From NCBI RefSeq assembly GCF_019402665.1, contig NZ_VSST01000044.1, forward strand, positions 186,001-250,000: a stretch of DNA of 64,000 bases. Direction: 5' to 3'. Below, one piece after another: positions 44,523 through 53,024 of this stretch. The position numbers and the translations under genes are program-made. The notes beneath the pieces are model-generated. The model saw only the letters and a program-made list of their open reading frames with translations. It made no database searches and had not been told where the DNA came from. Numbering within the stretch: the stretch's first letter is position 1; every line of letters starts with the position of its first letter. The DNA comes from Bradyrhizobium canariense (lineage in GTDB: Bacteria > Pseudomonadota > Alphaproteobacteria > Rhizobiales > Xanthobacteraceae).

Positions 44523-45617
44523 TCAGTTCGGCAGGTCCGCAATCTCTCGCGGTTCACCGGGCGGTTGCTTGACCTTGAAATGATTTTGCTGCTGCCGCAG
44601 CGTGCGGGAGGCACTGTAGGCATCCCTGCGCAACCGCATGATCGAGCCGAGCGGCTGATGCGCGGCGAGACATCGCCATGGGTCGAACGAAAGCACCTCG
44701 TCGGAATAGACGCGACGCGCGGGGCTGTCGGCGGTCTGGCGCGGAAGCGTGATCTTGCCGAGTGCTTGCGGCGGCGCGACGTCTTCGGGCCAGTCGATCG
44801 AGGCATCTTCGATCGGTGTTCGCTCCGGGTCGGTGCAGAGCTGGGCAAACAGTTCGTACTCGGCCGCATTGTCCTTGAAGAAGGCAACGACGCTGTTCAG
44901 CACGGCATCATCGGAATCGTGGCAGGGCTGGCCGGTGAGTTGGCGAACCGAGGCCGAGATCGGCACCAGGCGAAGCCTTGCGATATAGTCGCCAAACCGC
45001 AATGCTCCCTCCGTGTGAAAGGTTTCTCCGAGGATGTTGCTGCCGGCATCACCGAGCGCTTTCAAGACGATCGGGATCGGAATGCCTGTTCTGTCCGATG
45101 CGGCGACCAGCACGCGCGCGAGAAAGCCTATGGGTACGTACGCCAGATCAGGCAGGAACAGGGTGCGCTCGACGTTGTGCTGTGCGCGCATATAGGCCAT
45201 CGCATCCGCGAAATAGCTGGGGTGATTGACGAGCAGAAGATCCTGGTTCGTCGAATCGTCGTCGCCGAGCGCCTTGGCCCCAGCCACGCCCAAGACCTTG
45301 ATGGCAAACCCCCGCGGCGAGCGTACGCGATCGCTCCTGTTGAATGCGGTGGAGAGGCGGACGATGATCGGGAAGTGGCCGGCCTGCTTGAACAGGCCCT
45401 GGCGCAGATGATCCGGCAAATCCTCGTAGACGATCAGCTCGCCCCGGAGATAGCCGGCGCCCTTGGCGTGCTGCTGTCGGGTTCCGTGCTTGTCTTTGTG
45501 AAAAGTGCGATCGCTCGTTCGCGAAATCGAGGCAACGATCTCCTCGACGGCCGCCGCTTCCTCCGGCCGGATTTGTTCGACGGACGGATCGTAACGAAGA
45601 TACTGATCGGCTGACAT
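44523..45617 (-). CDS. Catalase-family (heme-type) protein
   Basis: A 364-residue protein of the catalase superfamily, shorter than typical monofunctional catalases. The distal His motif HAKGAG is present in KHGTRQQHAKGAGYLRGEL, the catalytic Asn region appears as FNRSDRVRSPRGFAIK, and a proximal Tyr candidate lies near the end (RLRRDAYSASRTLR). These small catalase-like proteins can be peroxidases or lipid-peroxide active rather than true catalases. ATG 45617 begins the conserved part; an extension to 45758 looks non-coding. It converges with the regulator gene, whose putative operator is repeated upstream of this gene. Confidence 0.82.
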   Translation of the reverse strand: MSADQYLRYDPSVEQIRPEEAAAVEEIVASISRTSDRTFHKDKHGTRQQHAKGAGYLRGELIVYEDLPDHLRQGLFKQAGHFPIIVRLSTAFNRSDRVRSPRGFAIKVLGVAGAKALGDDDSTNQDLLLVNHPSYFADAMAYMRAQHNVERTLFLPDLAYVPIGFLARVLVAASDRTGIPIPIVLKALGDAGSNILGETFHTEGALRFGDYIARLRLVPISASVRQLTGQPCHDSDDAVLNSVVAFFKDNAAEYELFAQLCTDPERTPIEDASIDWPEDVAPPQALGKITLPRQTADSPARRVYSDEVLSFDPWRCLAAHQPLGSIMRLRRDAYSASRTLRQQQNHFKVKQPPGEPREIADLPN

Positions 45618-45811
45618 GGCGCTGATCTCCAGCCCGAAGGTCGCCTTCCCATTGCAAGCGTCGACGGCCGCAGGGCGGATCACTCTAAGCCCGTCCAGTC
45701 GGGATCGGCAACCCGAGAGCGAGTTGTGATTGCCTCGACAAGCCGTGGCATGAGGCATCCTGTTACCGACGCGATCACACGGTCGATGTTAGGCCAGCGG
45801 CGTCTCGTAAG

Positions 45812-45852
45812 TCCTTATGGGCTCCTTATGTTGTCCTGATCTTTTCCTTAAG
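45812..45852 (+). promoter_or_regulatory. Four 11-bp-phased direct repeats upstream of the catalase gene
   Basis: TCCTTATG, TCCTTATG, TCCTGATC and TCCTTAAG start at 45812, 45823, 45834 and 45845, exactly 11 bases apart. They lie about 195 bases before the minus-strand catalase start. The last 28 bases (45825-45852) match 41391-41418 at 21 positions. Confidence 0.65.
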
Positions 45853-45865
45853 GCCGGGCCGGCAT

Positions 45866-45964
45866 CTAAAGCGACAGCCATACGATCAAGCTCATGCAGG
45901 CGAAATGCGCGAGCACGATCGCGGCGAGATGCAGCGGGCCTGCGTTGAGACGAAGCCCGGGCAT
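45866..45964 (-). CDS. Possible 32-residue membrane peptide
   Basis: A 32-codon frame, MPGLRLNAGPLHLAAIVLAH then FACMSLIVWLSL, directly downstream of the sulfonate-type binding protein gene. GGAG lies nine bases before the ATG. It is essentially one hydrophobic helix. Too short to be certain. Confidence 0.3.
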   Translation of the reverse strand: MPGLRLNAGPLHLAAIVLAHFACMSLIVWLSL

Positions 45965-45978
45965 CCCGCCGGCTCCGT

Positions 45979-46959
45979 CTAGTTCGATCCCGCGGCCGCA
46001 GCAGTGAAGCTGCGGTCGACGGCTTTGCTCACGTCGAGCTTTTTCGGCAGGATGCCATAGCGCGTCGAGCGGTCGGAGGCCTCCTGCACCTCCTTCACGA
46101 CGTTCTCGTCGATCGGAATCGGGCTGGTGCGCTGCGCGGTATAGGCCGAGAGCAGCACGTCCTCCGGCAGCCTGGTCAGCTCGGCCGTGCTCTTGGCATA
46201 TTCGCCGAGATGATCCAGCGACCACAGCCGCGCCTTGTTCAGCCGCTGCACCAGGTCCTGCACCGCCGTGCGCTTGGTGGCGATGGCGTTGTCGGAGGCG
46301 ACGATGAATGTGATGGTCGGCGTCAGGCCCTCACCATCGGCGATCACGCGGGCCTTGTCTTTCAAAGTGGCGAACGAGACGTAGGGCTCCCACACCGCCC
46401 AGGCGTCGATCGAGCCCGCGACCAACGCGATCTTGGCGTCGACCGGACCGAGCGGCGCGAAGGTCGCATCCTCCAGCTTGATCTGCGCCTTCTCCAGCGT
46501 GGCGTCGATCAGGAACTGGCCCCAGCCGCCGCGCGTGCCGGCGAGGCGCTTTCCCTTGAGGTCGGCGGCCGATTTGATCGGCGAATCCTGGCGTACGAGA
46601 ATGGCTTGCGTCTTGGCATCCGACCTGGTGCCGCCGATCGCCTTGAGCGGGGCGCCGGCCGCATAGACCGAAAGGAAGGAGAGATCGCCGGTGTAGCCAA
46701 CGTCGAGCGCGCCGGCGTTGAGCGCCTCGAGGATCGGCGCGGCCGCGGGGAATTCCGACCACTCGATCTTGTAAGGCAGATCCTTTGCGTAGCCCGAGAT
46801 CTCGAGCAGCGAACGATTGCCGCCCTTCTGATCGCCGACGCGCAGGACGATTGCGTCGGCCGCGAACGAGGCCGCGGCAGTCGACAGGGTGATGGCAGCG
46901 GCAAGCAGCGATGCAGCGAGCCGACGCGTGACGGAATGATCGAGGGAGTTGATGCTCAT
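45979..46959 (-). CDS. SsuA-like ABC transporter substrate-binding protein
   Basis: A 326-residue periplasmic receptor of the aliphatic sulfonate (SsuA/TauA) group: signal peptide ending SFAAD, then VLRVGDQKGGNRSLLEISGYAKDL and LDVGYTGDLSFLSVYAAG, and the family motif KGKRLAGTRGGWGQFLID. Divergent from the transport and oxidoreductase genes starting at 47426, with which it probably forms one sulfur-scavenging locus. Exact ligand unknown. Confidence 0.88.
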   Translation of the reverse strand: MSINSLDHSVTRRLAASLLAAAITLSTAAASFAADAIVLRVGDQKGGNRSLLEISGYAKDLPYKIEWSEFPAAAPILEALNAGALDVGYTGDLSFLSVYAAGAPLKAIGGTRSDAKTQAILVRQDSPIKSAADLKGKRLAGTRGGWGQFLIDATLEKAQIKLEDATFAPLGPVDAKIALVAGSIDAWAVWEPYVSFATLKDKARVIADGEGLTPTITFIVASDNAIATKRTAVQDLVQRLNKARLWSLDHLGEYAKSTAELTRLPEDVLLSAYTAQRTSPIPIDENVVKEVQEASDRSTRYGILPKKLDVSKAVDRSFTAAAAGSN

Positions 46960-47425
46960 GTGGCCTGTCTGTTGCTTTGCTCACGACGCGTGAGCGAACG
47001 ATGCAGCGAGACGATCAAGTCTATGGTTGTGCGATGCCCAGTCAATGAAATGGCCGACCGTATTGCGCGCGCGATCGGCAAGGACGTTCCAGAGGGGCGC
47101 TGATTTCGAGAACGTGCGGTATGCGCTGTGCAAGAATGAAGCAGGAGAGGGAGTAGCCCCGCACTCCTTCAACCGATGCATCGGTGGAAATCCTTTCATC
47201 GTCCCCGCAGGTGCCGATGGAGAGAATGACTTCGCCTCGCGCTACATTCGAAATTCCATTTCATTGACGACACGGCGAACGCGCCGCATGATTTGCGCAT
47301 CGCATCAAGGCGGCGCAGCAGGCGCCGGCGAAAAGATTTTCTCTCGACGCAGCTCCGCATGGAACAGGCGCAACGCAAGCCGTTGTGCCGATGGCGGAGC
47401 CGTGCAAGTGCAGGAGTGGAAACGG
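46960..47425. other. Divergent promoter region of the sulfonate locus
   Basis: 466 bases between two divergent sulfonate-type genes. A 26-codon frame (MVVRCPVNEMADRIARAIGK) begins at 47023 and several longer antisense frames cross the area, but none looks convincing. It is AT-richer than its surroundings around 47225-47290 and probably contains the sulfate-starvation promoters. No operator palindrome was recognised by eye. Confidence 0.4.
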
Positions 47426-48529
47426 ATGAACGACGACGACAAGCACGGCGGATCGAGGCTCGACCGGCGCCATTTGCTCCAGGCGGGGTTAGCTGCGGCC
47501 TTCGCCGCGCCGCTCGGCGCCTTCGGTGCGGCACAGGCATTTGCGCCACGGGCAATCGCGCCCGGCGTCGATCTCTCGGAGTTTCCGCTGTGCCGGACCG
47601 CGTCGGATGCGCCCGCGCTCACCGGTGCGCCGCGCAAGCTGAAACTGTCCTGGAACGCCGGCGCGGTCTGTCTCGCCCCGGTTCCGGTCGCCATCGAGCA
47701 CGGCTTCTTCCAGAAGCATAATCTCGACATCGAGCTCATCAACTATTCCGGTTCGACCGACCAGTTGCTCGAGGCCATAGCGACCGGCAAGAGCGATGCC
47801 GGTCTCGGCATGGCGCTGCGCTGGCTGAAACCGCTGGAGCAGGGCTTTGACGTCAAGATCGCCGCCGGCACCCATGGCGGCTGCATGCGCGTGCTGACGC
47901 GCGCCGATTCCAGCGTGAACAAGCTCGCCGATCTCAAGGGCAGGATCGTCGCGGTCGGCGATCTCGGCGGTCCTGACAAGAATTTCTTCTCCATTCAGCT
48001 CGCCAAGCTCGGCATCGATCCGAACAAGGATGTCGACTGGCGCGCCTATCCCGGCAACCTTCTCAACGTCGCCGTCGAGAAGGGCGAGGTGCAGGCCTTC
48101 CTGTCGTCCGACCCGCTGGGTTATCTCTGGCTCAAGGACACCCAGTACAAGGAGGTCGCCTCCAATCTCGACGGCGAATATCGCGACAAGAGCTGCTGCA
48201 TTCTCGGCCTGCGCGGCAGCCTGGTGCGCGAGGAGCCGCAGGTCGCGCGCGCCCTGACGCAGGCGCTGCTCGATGCCGCGATGTTCACCGCGCAGAATCC
48301 ATCCGTGACGGCGAAATCGTTCCAGCCTTACGCGCCGAAGACGGCGTCGCTCGCGGATATCGAAGGCATGGTGCGCTACCATACCCATCATCATCATCCC
48401 GTCGGCGAAGTCTTGAAGCGCGAGCTCAAGGCCTATGCCGACGATCTCAAGAGCGTGCAGGTGTTCAAGCAGAGCACGGACACGGCCAGATTCGCGGAGC
48501 GCATCTATGTCGACGTATTCGCTGTCTGA
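47426..48529 (+). CDS. ABC transporter substrate-binding protein (NitT/TauT/SsuA type, Tat-like signal)
   Basis: A 367-residue receptor with a twin-arginine-like N-terminus (LDRRHLLQAGLAAAFAAPLGA) and an NMT1/SsuA-like domain: LSWNAGAVCLAPVPVAIEHG, then LINYSGSTDQLLEAIATGKSD and GRIVAVGDLGGPDKNFFSIQ. A His-rich segment (RYHTHHHHPVGE) occurs near the C-terminus and could bind metal. The ATG at 47426 has GGAG ten bases upstream; a frame open to 47027 was rejected. First gene of a five-gene uptake and desulfonation operon. Confidence 0.88.
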   Translation: MNDDDKHGGSRLDRRHLLQAGLAAAFAAPLGAFGAAQAFAPRAIAPGVDLSEFPLCRTASDAPALTGAPRKLKLSWNAGAVCLAPVPVAIEHGFFQKHNLDIELINYSGSTDQLLEAIATGKSDAGLGMALRWLKPLEQGFDVKIAAGTHGGCMRVLTRADSSVNKLADLKGRIVAVGDLGGPDKNFFSIQLAKLGIDPNKDVDWRAYPGNLLNVAVEKGEVQAFLSSDPLGYLWLKDTQYKEVASNLDGEYRDKSCCILGLRGSLVREEPQVARALTQALLDAAMFTAQNPSVTAKSFQPYAPKTASLADIEGMVRYHTHHHHPVGEVLKRELKAYADDLKSVQVFKQSTDTARFAERIYVDVFAV

Positions 48530-49529
48530 CGGCCTTGCTTCCGGCGCGCCGCGTCTCTCGCGCGCACCGTGGCTTGCGAGCTGGATCCGGGAATCCGGTG
48601 CCGGCATTCTCGCGAGTATGGCGTGGATTGCCTTCGGCCTGTCCTGCCTGTGGTGGGAGGACGTGGGCGACTGGTCGCGGACCCACTCGCTCGGCATTGC
48701 CGCGTTTGTCATCGCGGCCATCGCGCTGTTCGGGACCGTCGGCGCCGACTACCTCGGCTCGGCGGGCCGCGCCTTACGCCAGCGCGCGCCATGGCTCGTC
48801 GTGCTCGGCGTTGTCCTGACCCTGTGGGAAGTCGCGACGGCGAAATTCGCCTGGCTGCCGTTGCCGTTCTTCCCGCCGCCGCAGTCGATCATCGAGGTCT
48901 ACACCGACGATCTGCCAAAACTGCTCGACAGCGTGTTCGCCTCGGTCAAGCTCCAACTGGGCGGTTATCTGATCGGCGCGACGGTCGGGTTCCTGACCGG
49001 CGTCTCGATCGGCTGGTCGCGCGCGGTCGGCTATTGGGTGCATCCGGTGCTGCGGTTCATTGGCCCGCTGCCGGCGACCGCGTGGCTGCCGATCGCCTTT
49101 TTCACTTTCCCATCGAGCTGGAGCGCGTCGACCTTTTTGATCGCGCTCGCGGCCGGCTTCCCGGTCACCGTGCTGACCTGGTCGGGTGTCGCGAGTGTGA
49201 GCAACGCCTATTACGACGTTGCGCGCACGCTCGGGGCGAAGCCGTCCTTCCTGGTGCTGAAGGTCGCGATTCCCGCGGCATTGCCGCACGTTTTCGTCGG
49301 CCTGTTCATGGGGCTCGGCTCGTCCTTTGCCGTGCTCGTCGTCGCCGAGATGATCGGCGTCAAGGCCGGGCTCGGCTGGTACCTGCAATGGGCGCAGGGC
49401 TGGGCCGCCTACGCCAACATGTATGCGGCGCTGATCGTGATGTCGCTGCTCTGCTCCGGCGCGATCACGCTGCTGTTTTCGATCCGCGATCGCCTGCTGG
49501 TCTGGCAGAAGGGGACCGTCAAATGGTAG
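48507..49529 (+). CDS. ABC transporter permease (SsuC/TauC type)
   Basis: A 340-residue permease. It is longer than usual because of an N-terminal region with two extra hydrophobic segments (ILASMAWIAFGLSCLWW and LGIAAFVIAAIALFGTV) before the six-helix BPD_transp_1 core; the ATPase-docking loop reads YYDVARTLGAKPSFLVLKVAIPAAL. The start overlaps the binding-protein gene by 23 bases and the end overlaps the ATPase gene by 7 bases. Confidence 0.9.
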   Translation: MSTYSLSDGLASGAPRLSRAPWLASWIRESGAGILASMAWIAFGLSCLWWEDVGDWSRTHSLGIAAFVIAAIALFGTVGADYLGSAGRALRQRAPWLVVLGVVLTLWEVATAKFAWLPLPFFPPPQSIIEVYTDDLPKLLDSVFASVKLQLGGYLIGATVGFLTGVSIGWSRAVGYWVHPVLRFIGPLPATAWLPIAFFTFPSSWSASTFLIALAAGFPVTVLTWSGVASVSNAYYDVARTLGAKPSFLVLKVAIPAALPHVFVGLFMGLGSSFAVLVVAEMIGVKAGLGWYLQWAQGWAAYANMYAALIVMSLLCSGAITLLFSIRDRLLVWQKGTVKW

Positions 49530-50323
49530 CCGCGACTGCACTGACTGAGATCGACGCTCACCCGGCCGCCGGCGCCGCGCTCGACATCGAGCAGGTCAGC
49601 CACGCCTTCGACATCGACGGCGCCGATCTGCCGGTGCTCAGCGACGTCAGCATCTCCGTCGAACCGGGCGAGTTCGTTGCGCTGCTCGGCCCCTCCGGCT
49701 GCGGCAAGTCTACGCTGCTGCGCCTCGTCGCAGGCCTCGACAAGCCCAAATCCGGAACGCTCCGCGAGGACGAGGCGCGCATCACGCGACCGCACCCGTC
49801 GCGCGTTGTCGTGTTCCAGGATCCGACATTGTTTCCCTGGCGCACGGTCTGGGACAACGTCGCGCTGGGGCTGGAGGCACAGGGCATCTTGAAGAGCCAG
49901 CGTCATCGCGTCGATGCCGCGCTCGATCTCGTGGGGCTGTCGTCCTTCCGCAATGCCTATCCGCACCAGCTCTCGGGCGGCATGGCGCAGCGCGTCGCGC
50001 TGGCCCGCGCGCTGGTCAACGATCCCAAAATCCTCATTCTCGACGAGCCGCTCGGCAAGCTCGACTCGCTGACCCGCATCACCATGCAGGCCGAGCTGGT
50101 CTCGCTGTGGCAGCGCAAGGGCTTCACCACGCTGCTGGTGACGCATGACGCCGAGGAGGCGCTGGTGCTCGCCAATCGCGTCATCGTGTTCAGCGACCGC
50201 CCGGCGCGTGTGAAGGCCGACATCCGCGTCGACCGGCCGTATCCGCGCCATCGCGGCGATCCGTATCTGGCCGATTTACGCCGCCAGATTCTCGGCCTGC
50301 TCGGATTGGACGCGACATGGTGA
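49523..50323 (+). CDS. ABC transporter ATP-binding protein (SsuB/TauB type)
   Basis: A 266-residue ATPase with Walker A GPSGCGKST, signature LSGGMAQR, Walker B ILILDEPLGKLD and VTHD. An approximately 20-residue N-terminal extension (MVAATALTEIDAHPAAGAAL) precedes the domain. ATG 49523 overlaps the permease stop, so the two are coupled; the end overlaps the acyl-CoA dehydrogenase gene by 7 bases. Confidence 0.9.
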   Translation: MVAATALTEIDAHPAAGAALDIEQVSHAFDIDGADLPVLSDVSISVEPGEFVALLGPSGCGKSTLLRLVAGLDKPKSGTLREDEARITRPHPSRVVVFQDPTLFPWRTVWDNVALGLEAQGILKSQRHRVDAALDLVGLSSFRNAYPHQLSGGMAQRVALARALVNDPKILILDEPLGKLDSLTRITMQAELVSLWQRKGFTTLLVTHDAEEALVLANRVIVFSDRPARVKADIRVDRPYPRHRGDPYLADLRRQILGLLGLDATW

Positions 50324-51489
50324 GTTCGATCGCCAAGGGGCGCGCGGCCCATCACGAGCCCGACTACATCGCACGTGCCGAGGTGCTGGCCGAGGCTTTC
50401 GCCGCGCGGGCGGCCGAGCACGACCGCACCGGCAGCTTCCCGTTCGAGAACTTTCGCGAGCTGTCCGAGGCGGGCCTGCTGTCGCTGACGGTGCCTGCGG
50501 CCCATGGCGGGGCCGGAGCGGGCGCGCGATATGCCGCACGCGTCCTCGGCATCGTCGGCAAGGCCGATCCGTCGACCGCGCTGGTGCTGTCGATGCACTA
50601 CATCAACCATCTGGTGATGGCACGGAGCCCGACCTGGCCGGCGCGGCTGTCGCGCAAGCTTGCGCGCGAGAGCGTCGAAGGCCTTTCGATCGTCAACGCG
50701 CTCCGCGTCGAGCCCGAACTGGGTTCGCCCGCGCGCGGCGGCCTGCCCGCGACCATTGCACGTCGCACCGAGACCGGCTGGCGGCTCTCGGGGCACAAGA
50801 TCTATTCGACGGGATCGCCGATCCTGAAATGGTATCTGGTCTGGGCGCGCACGGACGAAGCCGAGCCGCGCGTCGGACAGTTCCTGGTGCCGGCGGGCCT
50901 GCCGGGCACGCGCATCGTCGAGACATGGGATCATCACGGCTTGCGGGCCAGCGGCAGCCACGACGTCATCTTCGAGGACGTCGTGATTCCTCTCGATGCG
51001 GAGATCGACGTGCGCAAGCCGGCCGACTGGCGCGTACCCGATGTCGCGCAGGCGACCGTGCACACGATCTTCGTCGCCGCGATCTATGATGGCGTTGCGC
51101 GGGCTACACGTGACTGGCTAGTCGCGTTCCTGAAGCAGCGCGCGCCCGCCAACCTGGGCGCGCCGCTTGCGACCCTGCCGCGGGCGCAGGAGATCCTCGG
51201 CGCGATCGAGGCTCGGCTCGCCGTCAATGCGCGGCTGATCGCATCCTTCGCCGGTGATTTCGATGACGGTGTCGCGCTTTCCGCGGCCGAGTCCAACGTC
51301 ATCAAGCTGACCGTGACCAACAACGCCGTCGCCGCGGTCGAGGATGCCTTGTCGCTGACCGGCAATCACGGCCTGTCCCGCGCCAATCCGCTGGAGCGGC
51401 ACTATCGCGACGTCCTGTGCGGCCGCGTGCACACGCCGCAGGACGATTCCACGCGCACCGGCCTCGGCCGTGCCGCATTGGGCTTCTAG
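50317..51489 (+). CDS. Acyl-CoA dehydrogenase-family flavoprotein (SfnB/DszC-like)
   Basis: A 390-residue FAD/FMN enzyme of the acyl-CoA dehydrogenase fold: N-terminal helical domain (LTVPAAHGGAGAG, DPSTALVLSMHYINH), beta domain (WRLSGHKIYSTG, WDHHGLRASGSHDV) and C-terminal helices with SLTGNHGLSRANPLERHYRDV. In sulfur gene sets such proteins act as flavin-dependent monooxygenases or dehydrogenases in desulfurisation (SfnB, DszC types) rather than in fat oxidation. Its place between a sulfonate importer and an SsuD-like enzyme favours that role. Substrate unknown. Confidence 0.8.
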   Translation: MVSSIAKGRAAHHEPDYIARAEVLAEAFAARAAEHDRTGSFPFENFRELSEAGLLSLTVPAAHGGAGAGARYAARVLGIVGKADPSTALVLSMHYINHLVMARSPTWPARLSRKLARESVEGLSIVNALRVEPELGSPARGGLPATIARRTETGWRLSGHKIYSTGSPILKWYLVWARTDEAEPRVGQFLVPAGLPGTRIVETWDHHGLRASGSHDVIFEDVVIPLDAEIDVRKPADWRVPDVAQATVHTIFVAAIYDGVARATRDWLVAFLKQRAPANLGAPLATLPRAQEILGAIEARLAVNARLIASFAGDFDDGVALSAAESNVIKLTVTNNAVAAVEDALSLTGNHGLSRANPLERHYRDVLCGRVHTPQDDSTRTGLGRAALGF

Positions 51490-51518
51490 CCTTCCGCCAA
51501 ACATTCAGGGAGAACATC

Positions 51519-52619
51519 ATGTCGATCGAGTTCATCGGCTTTATCGCCAACAGCAATGCTTCCGAGATCATCGTGCGCCAGGGTCCGGTGCTCGATCCCG
51601 CCTATATCGAGACGGTGGCGAAGGCGCATGAGCTCGCGGGTTTCGACCGCGCGCTGCTGGCGTTCCATTCGACTACGCCCGATGCGCTCCAGGTCGCTCA
51701 GCATGTGCTAACGATCACCAAGTCGTTGAAAGTGATGATTGCGCAGCGACCGGGCTTTACCGCGCCGACGCTGCTCGCGCGGCAGCTGGCGACGCTCGAC
51801 CAACTCTATGGAGGCCGCGTCTCGCTGCACGTCATCACCGGCGGCAATGCAGCCGAGCTGAGGCAAGACGGCAACACGCTCGACGACAAGGACGAGCGTT
51901 ACGCTCGCACCGGCGAGTTTCTCGATGTGGTGCGGCTGGAATGGACCAGCGAGAAGCCGTTCAACTACAGCGGCAAGTACTACAACGTCGAGAACGGTTT
52001 TTCGCAGGTGAAGCCGCTGCAGAAGGCCGGCATCTACACCTTCGTCGGCGGTGGCTCCGACGCGGCGATCGACGTCGCAGGCAAGCATGCAGACACGTTT
52101 GCCCTGTGGGGCGAATCCTATGCGCAGGTGCGCGACGTCACCTCGCGCGTTCACAATGCGGCCGTCAGGCGGGGCCGTCCGACGCCGCGCTTCAGCCTCT
52201 CGGTGCGGCCGATCATCGCTCCGACCGAAAAGCAGGCCTGGGAAAAGGCGGAAGAGATTCTTGCGCGCGCCACCGCGCTCCAGGACAAGACCGGCTATCG
52301 CAAGCCCGCCGACGGCCATGCCACGGCTGGCGCGCGGCGGCTGCTCTCGCTCGCCGACCAGGGCAGCCGCATCGACAAGCGGCTGTGGACCGAGATCGCA
52401 AAGCTCACGGGCGCCAACAGCAACACGACCGCGCTGGTCGGCACGCCGGAGCAGGTGGCCGAGGTCTTCGGCGACTATTACGACCTCGGCGTCAGCCATT
52501 TCCTGATCCGTGGCTTCGATCCGCTTCCCGATGCGATCGAATATGGCCGCGAGCTGATTCCGCTGACGCGCGAGCTGATCGCCAAGCGCCAGGCTGTTCG
52601 CGGCGAGGCGGCGGAATGA
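51519..52619 (+). CDS. LLM-class flavin-dependent oxidoreductase (SsuD-like monooxygenase)
   Basis: A 366-residue luciferase-like enzyme: EFIGFIANSNASEI at the first strand, AQRPGFTAPTLLARQLATLD, GRVSLHVITGGNAAELRQDG and EFLDVVRLEW are typical of alkanesulfonate monooxygenase, which releases sulfite from sulfonates using FMNH2. The ATG at 51519 follows AGGGAGAAC; an earlier in-frame start was rejected. Last gene of the cluster. No NADPH:FMN reductase (SsuE) gene is in the operon. Confidence 0.88.
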   Translation: MSIEFIGFIANSNASEIIVRQGPVLDPAYIETVAKAHELAGFDRALLAFHSTTPDALQVAQHVLTITKSLKVMIAQRPGFTAPTLLARQLATLDQLYGGRVSLHVITGGNAAELRQDGNTLDDKDERYARTGEFLDVVRLEWTSEKPFNYSGKYYNVENGFSQVKPLQKAGIYTFVGGGSDAAIDVAGKHADTFALWGESYAQVRDVTSRVHNAAVRRGRPTPRFSLSVRPIIAPTEKQAWEKAEEILARATALQDKTGYRKPADGHATAGARRLLSLADQGSRIDKRLWTEIAKLTGANSNTTALVGTPEQVAEVFGDYYDLGVSHFLIRGFDPLPDAIEYGRELIPLTRELIAKRQAVRGEAAE

Positions 52620-53024
52620 TCCGTCTCATGCTGGCCGGCGCGATAATGTTCGGCTGGTCGCGGACGAGCAGAGCGCAATCGACCTCTACCTTCACTGGGG
52701 TCTGATCAAGCAGAAGCTCGAGGCGGCCGAGATCGCTACTGCGCAAAGCCGGGACCCATGCCGCACAGATGCTCCCGGTGAGATAGGCCCCGGCTCAGCA
52801 GCGTACCACTGCGTGATGCGCTGCGTCCGGGGCACGAGATCTCACAAGGCTCTCAAGCATCCGTGAAGCGGGCAGAGCGCATTCCAACCCGGCCGGATTT
52901 CGCGAAACGTTCGTTCTGCGTTTCATGCCAGCGACAACACCCGCATTGCTATTTGCACCAACTCCCTTGCAGCACGCACCCTCTCGGCAAAAATCATAAC
53001 GACGACCACATCGGGAGACCGGCC
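52620..53024. other. Spacer after the sulfonate cluster
   Basis: 405 bases without a convincing gene. A 29-codon frame beginning with the ATG that overlaps the preceding stop (52616) reads MIRLMLAGAIMFGWSRTSRA and could be a leftover. Another frame reads DLYLHWGLIKQKLEAAEIAT, which looks protein-like but has no start. This may be a decayed gene. Confidence 0.35.

Noticed and set aside
46981..47199. A 72-codon minus-strand frame in the sulfonate divergent spacer
   Set aside because: No recognisable domain, no good ribosome site, and it occupies the probable promoter region.
48569..49522. In-frame extension of the sulfonate ATPase gene through the permease gene
   Set aside because: Arg/Ala-rich shadow. 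ATG 49523 begins the ATPase proper and overlaps the permease stop.
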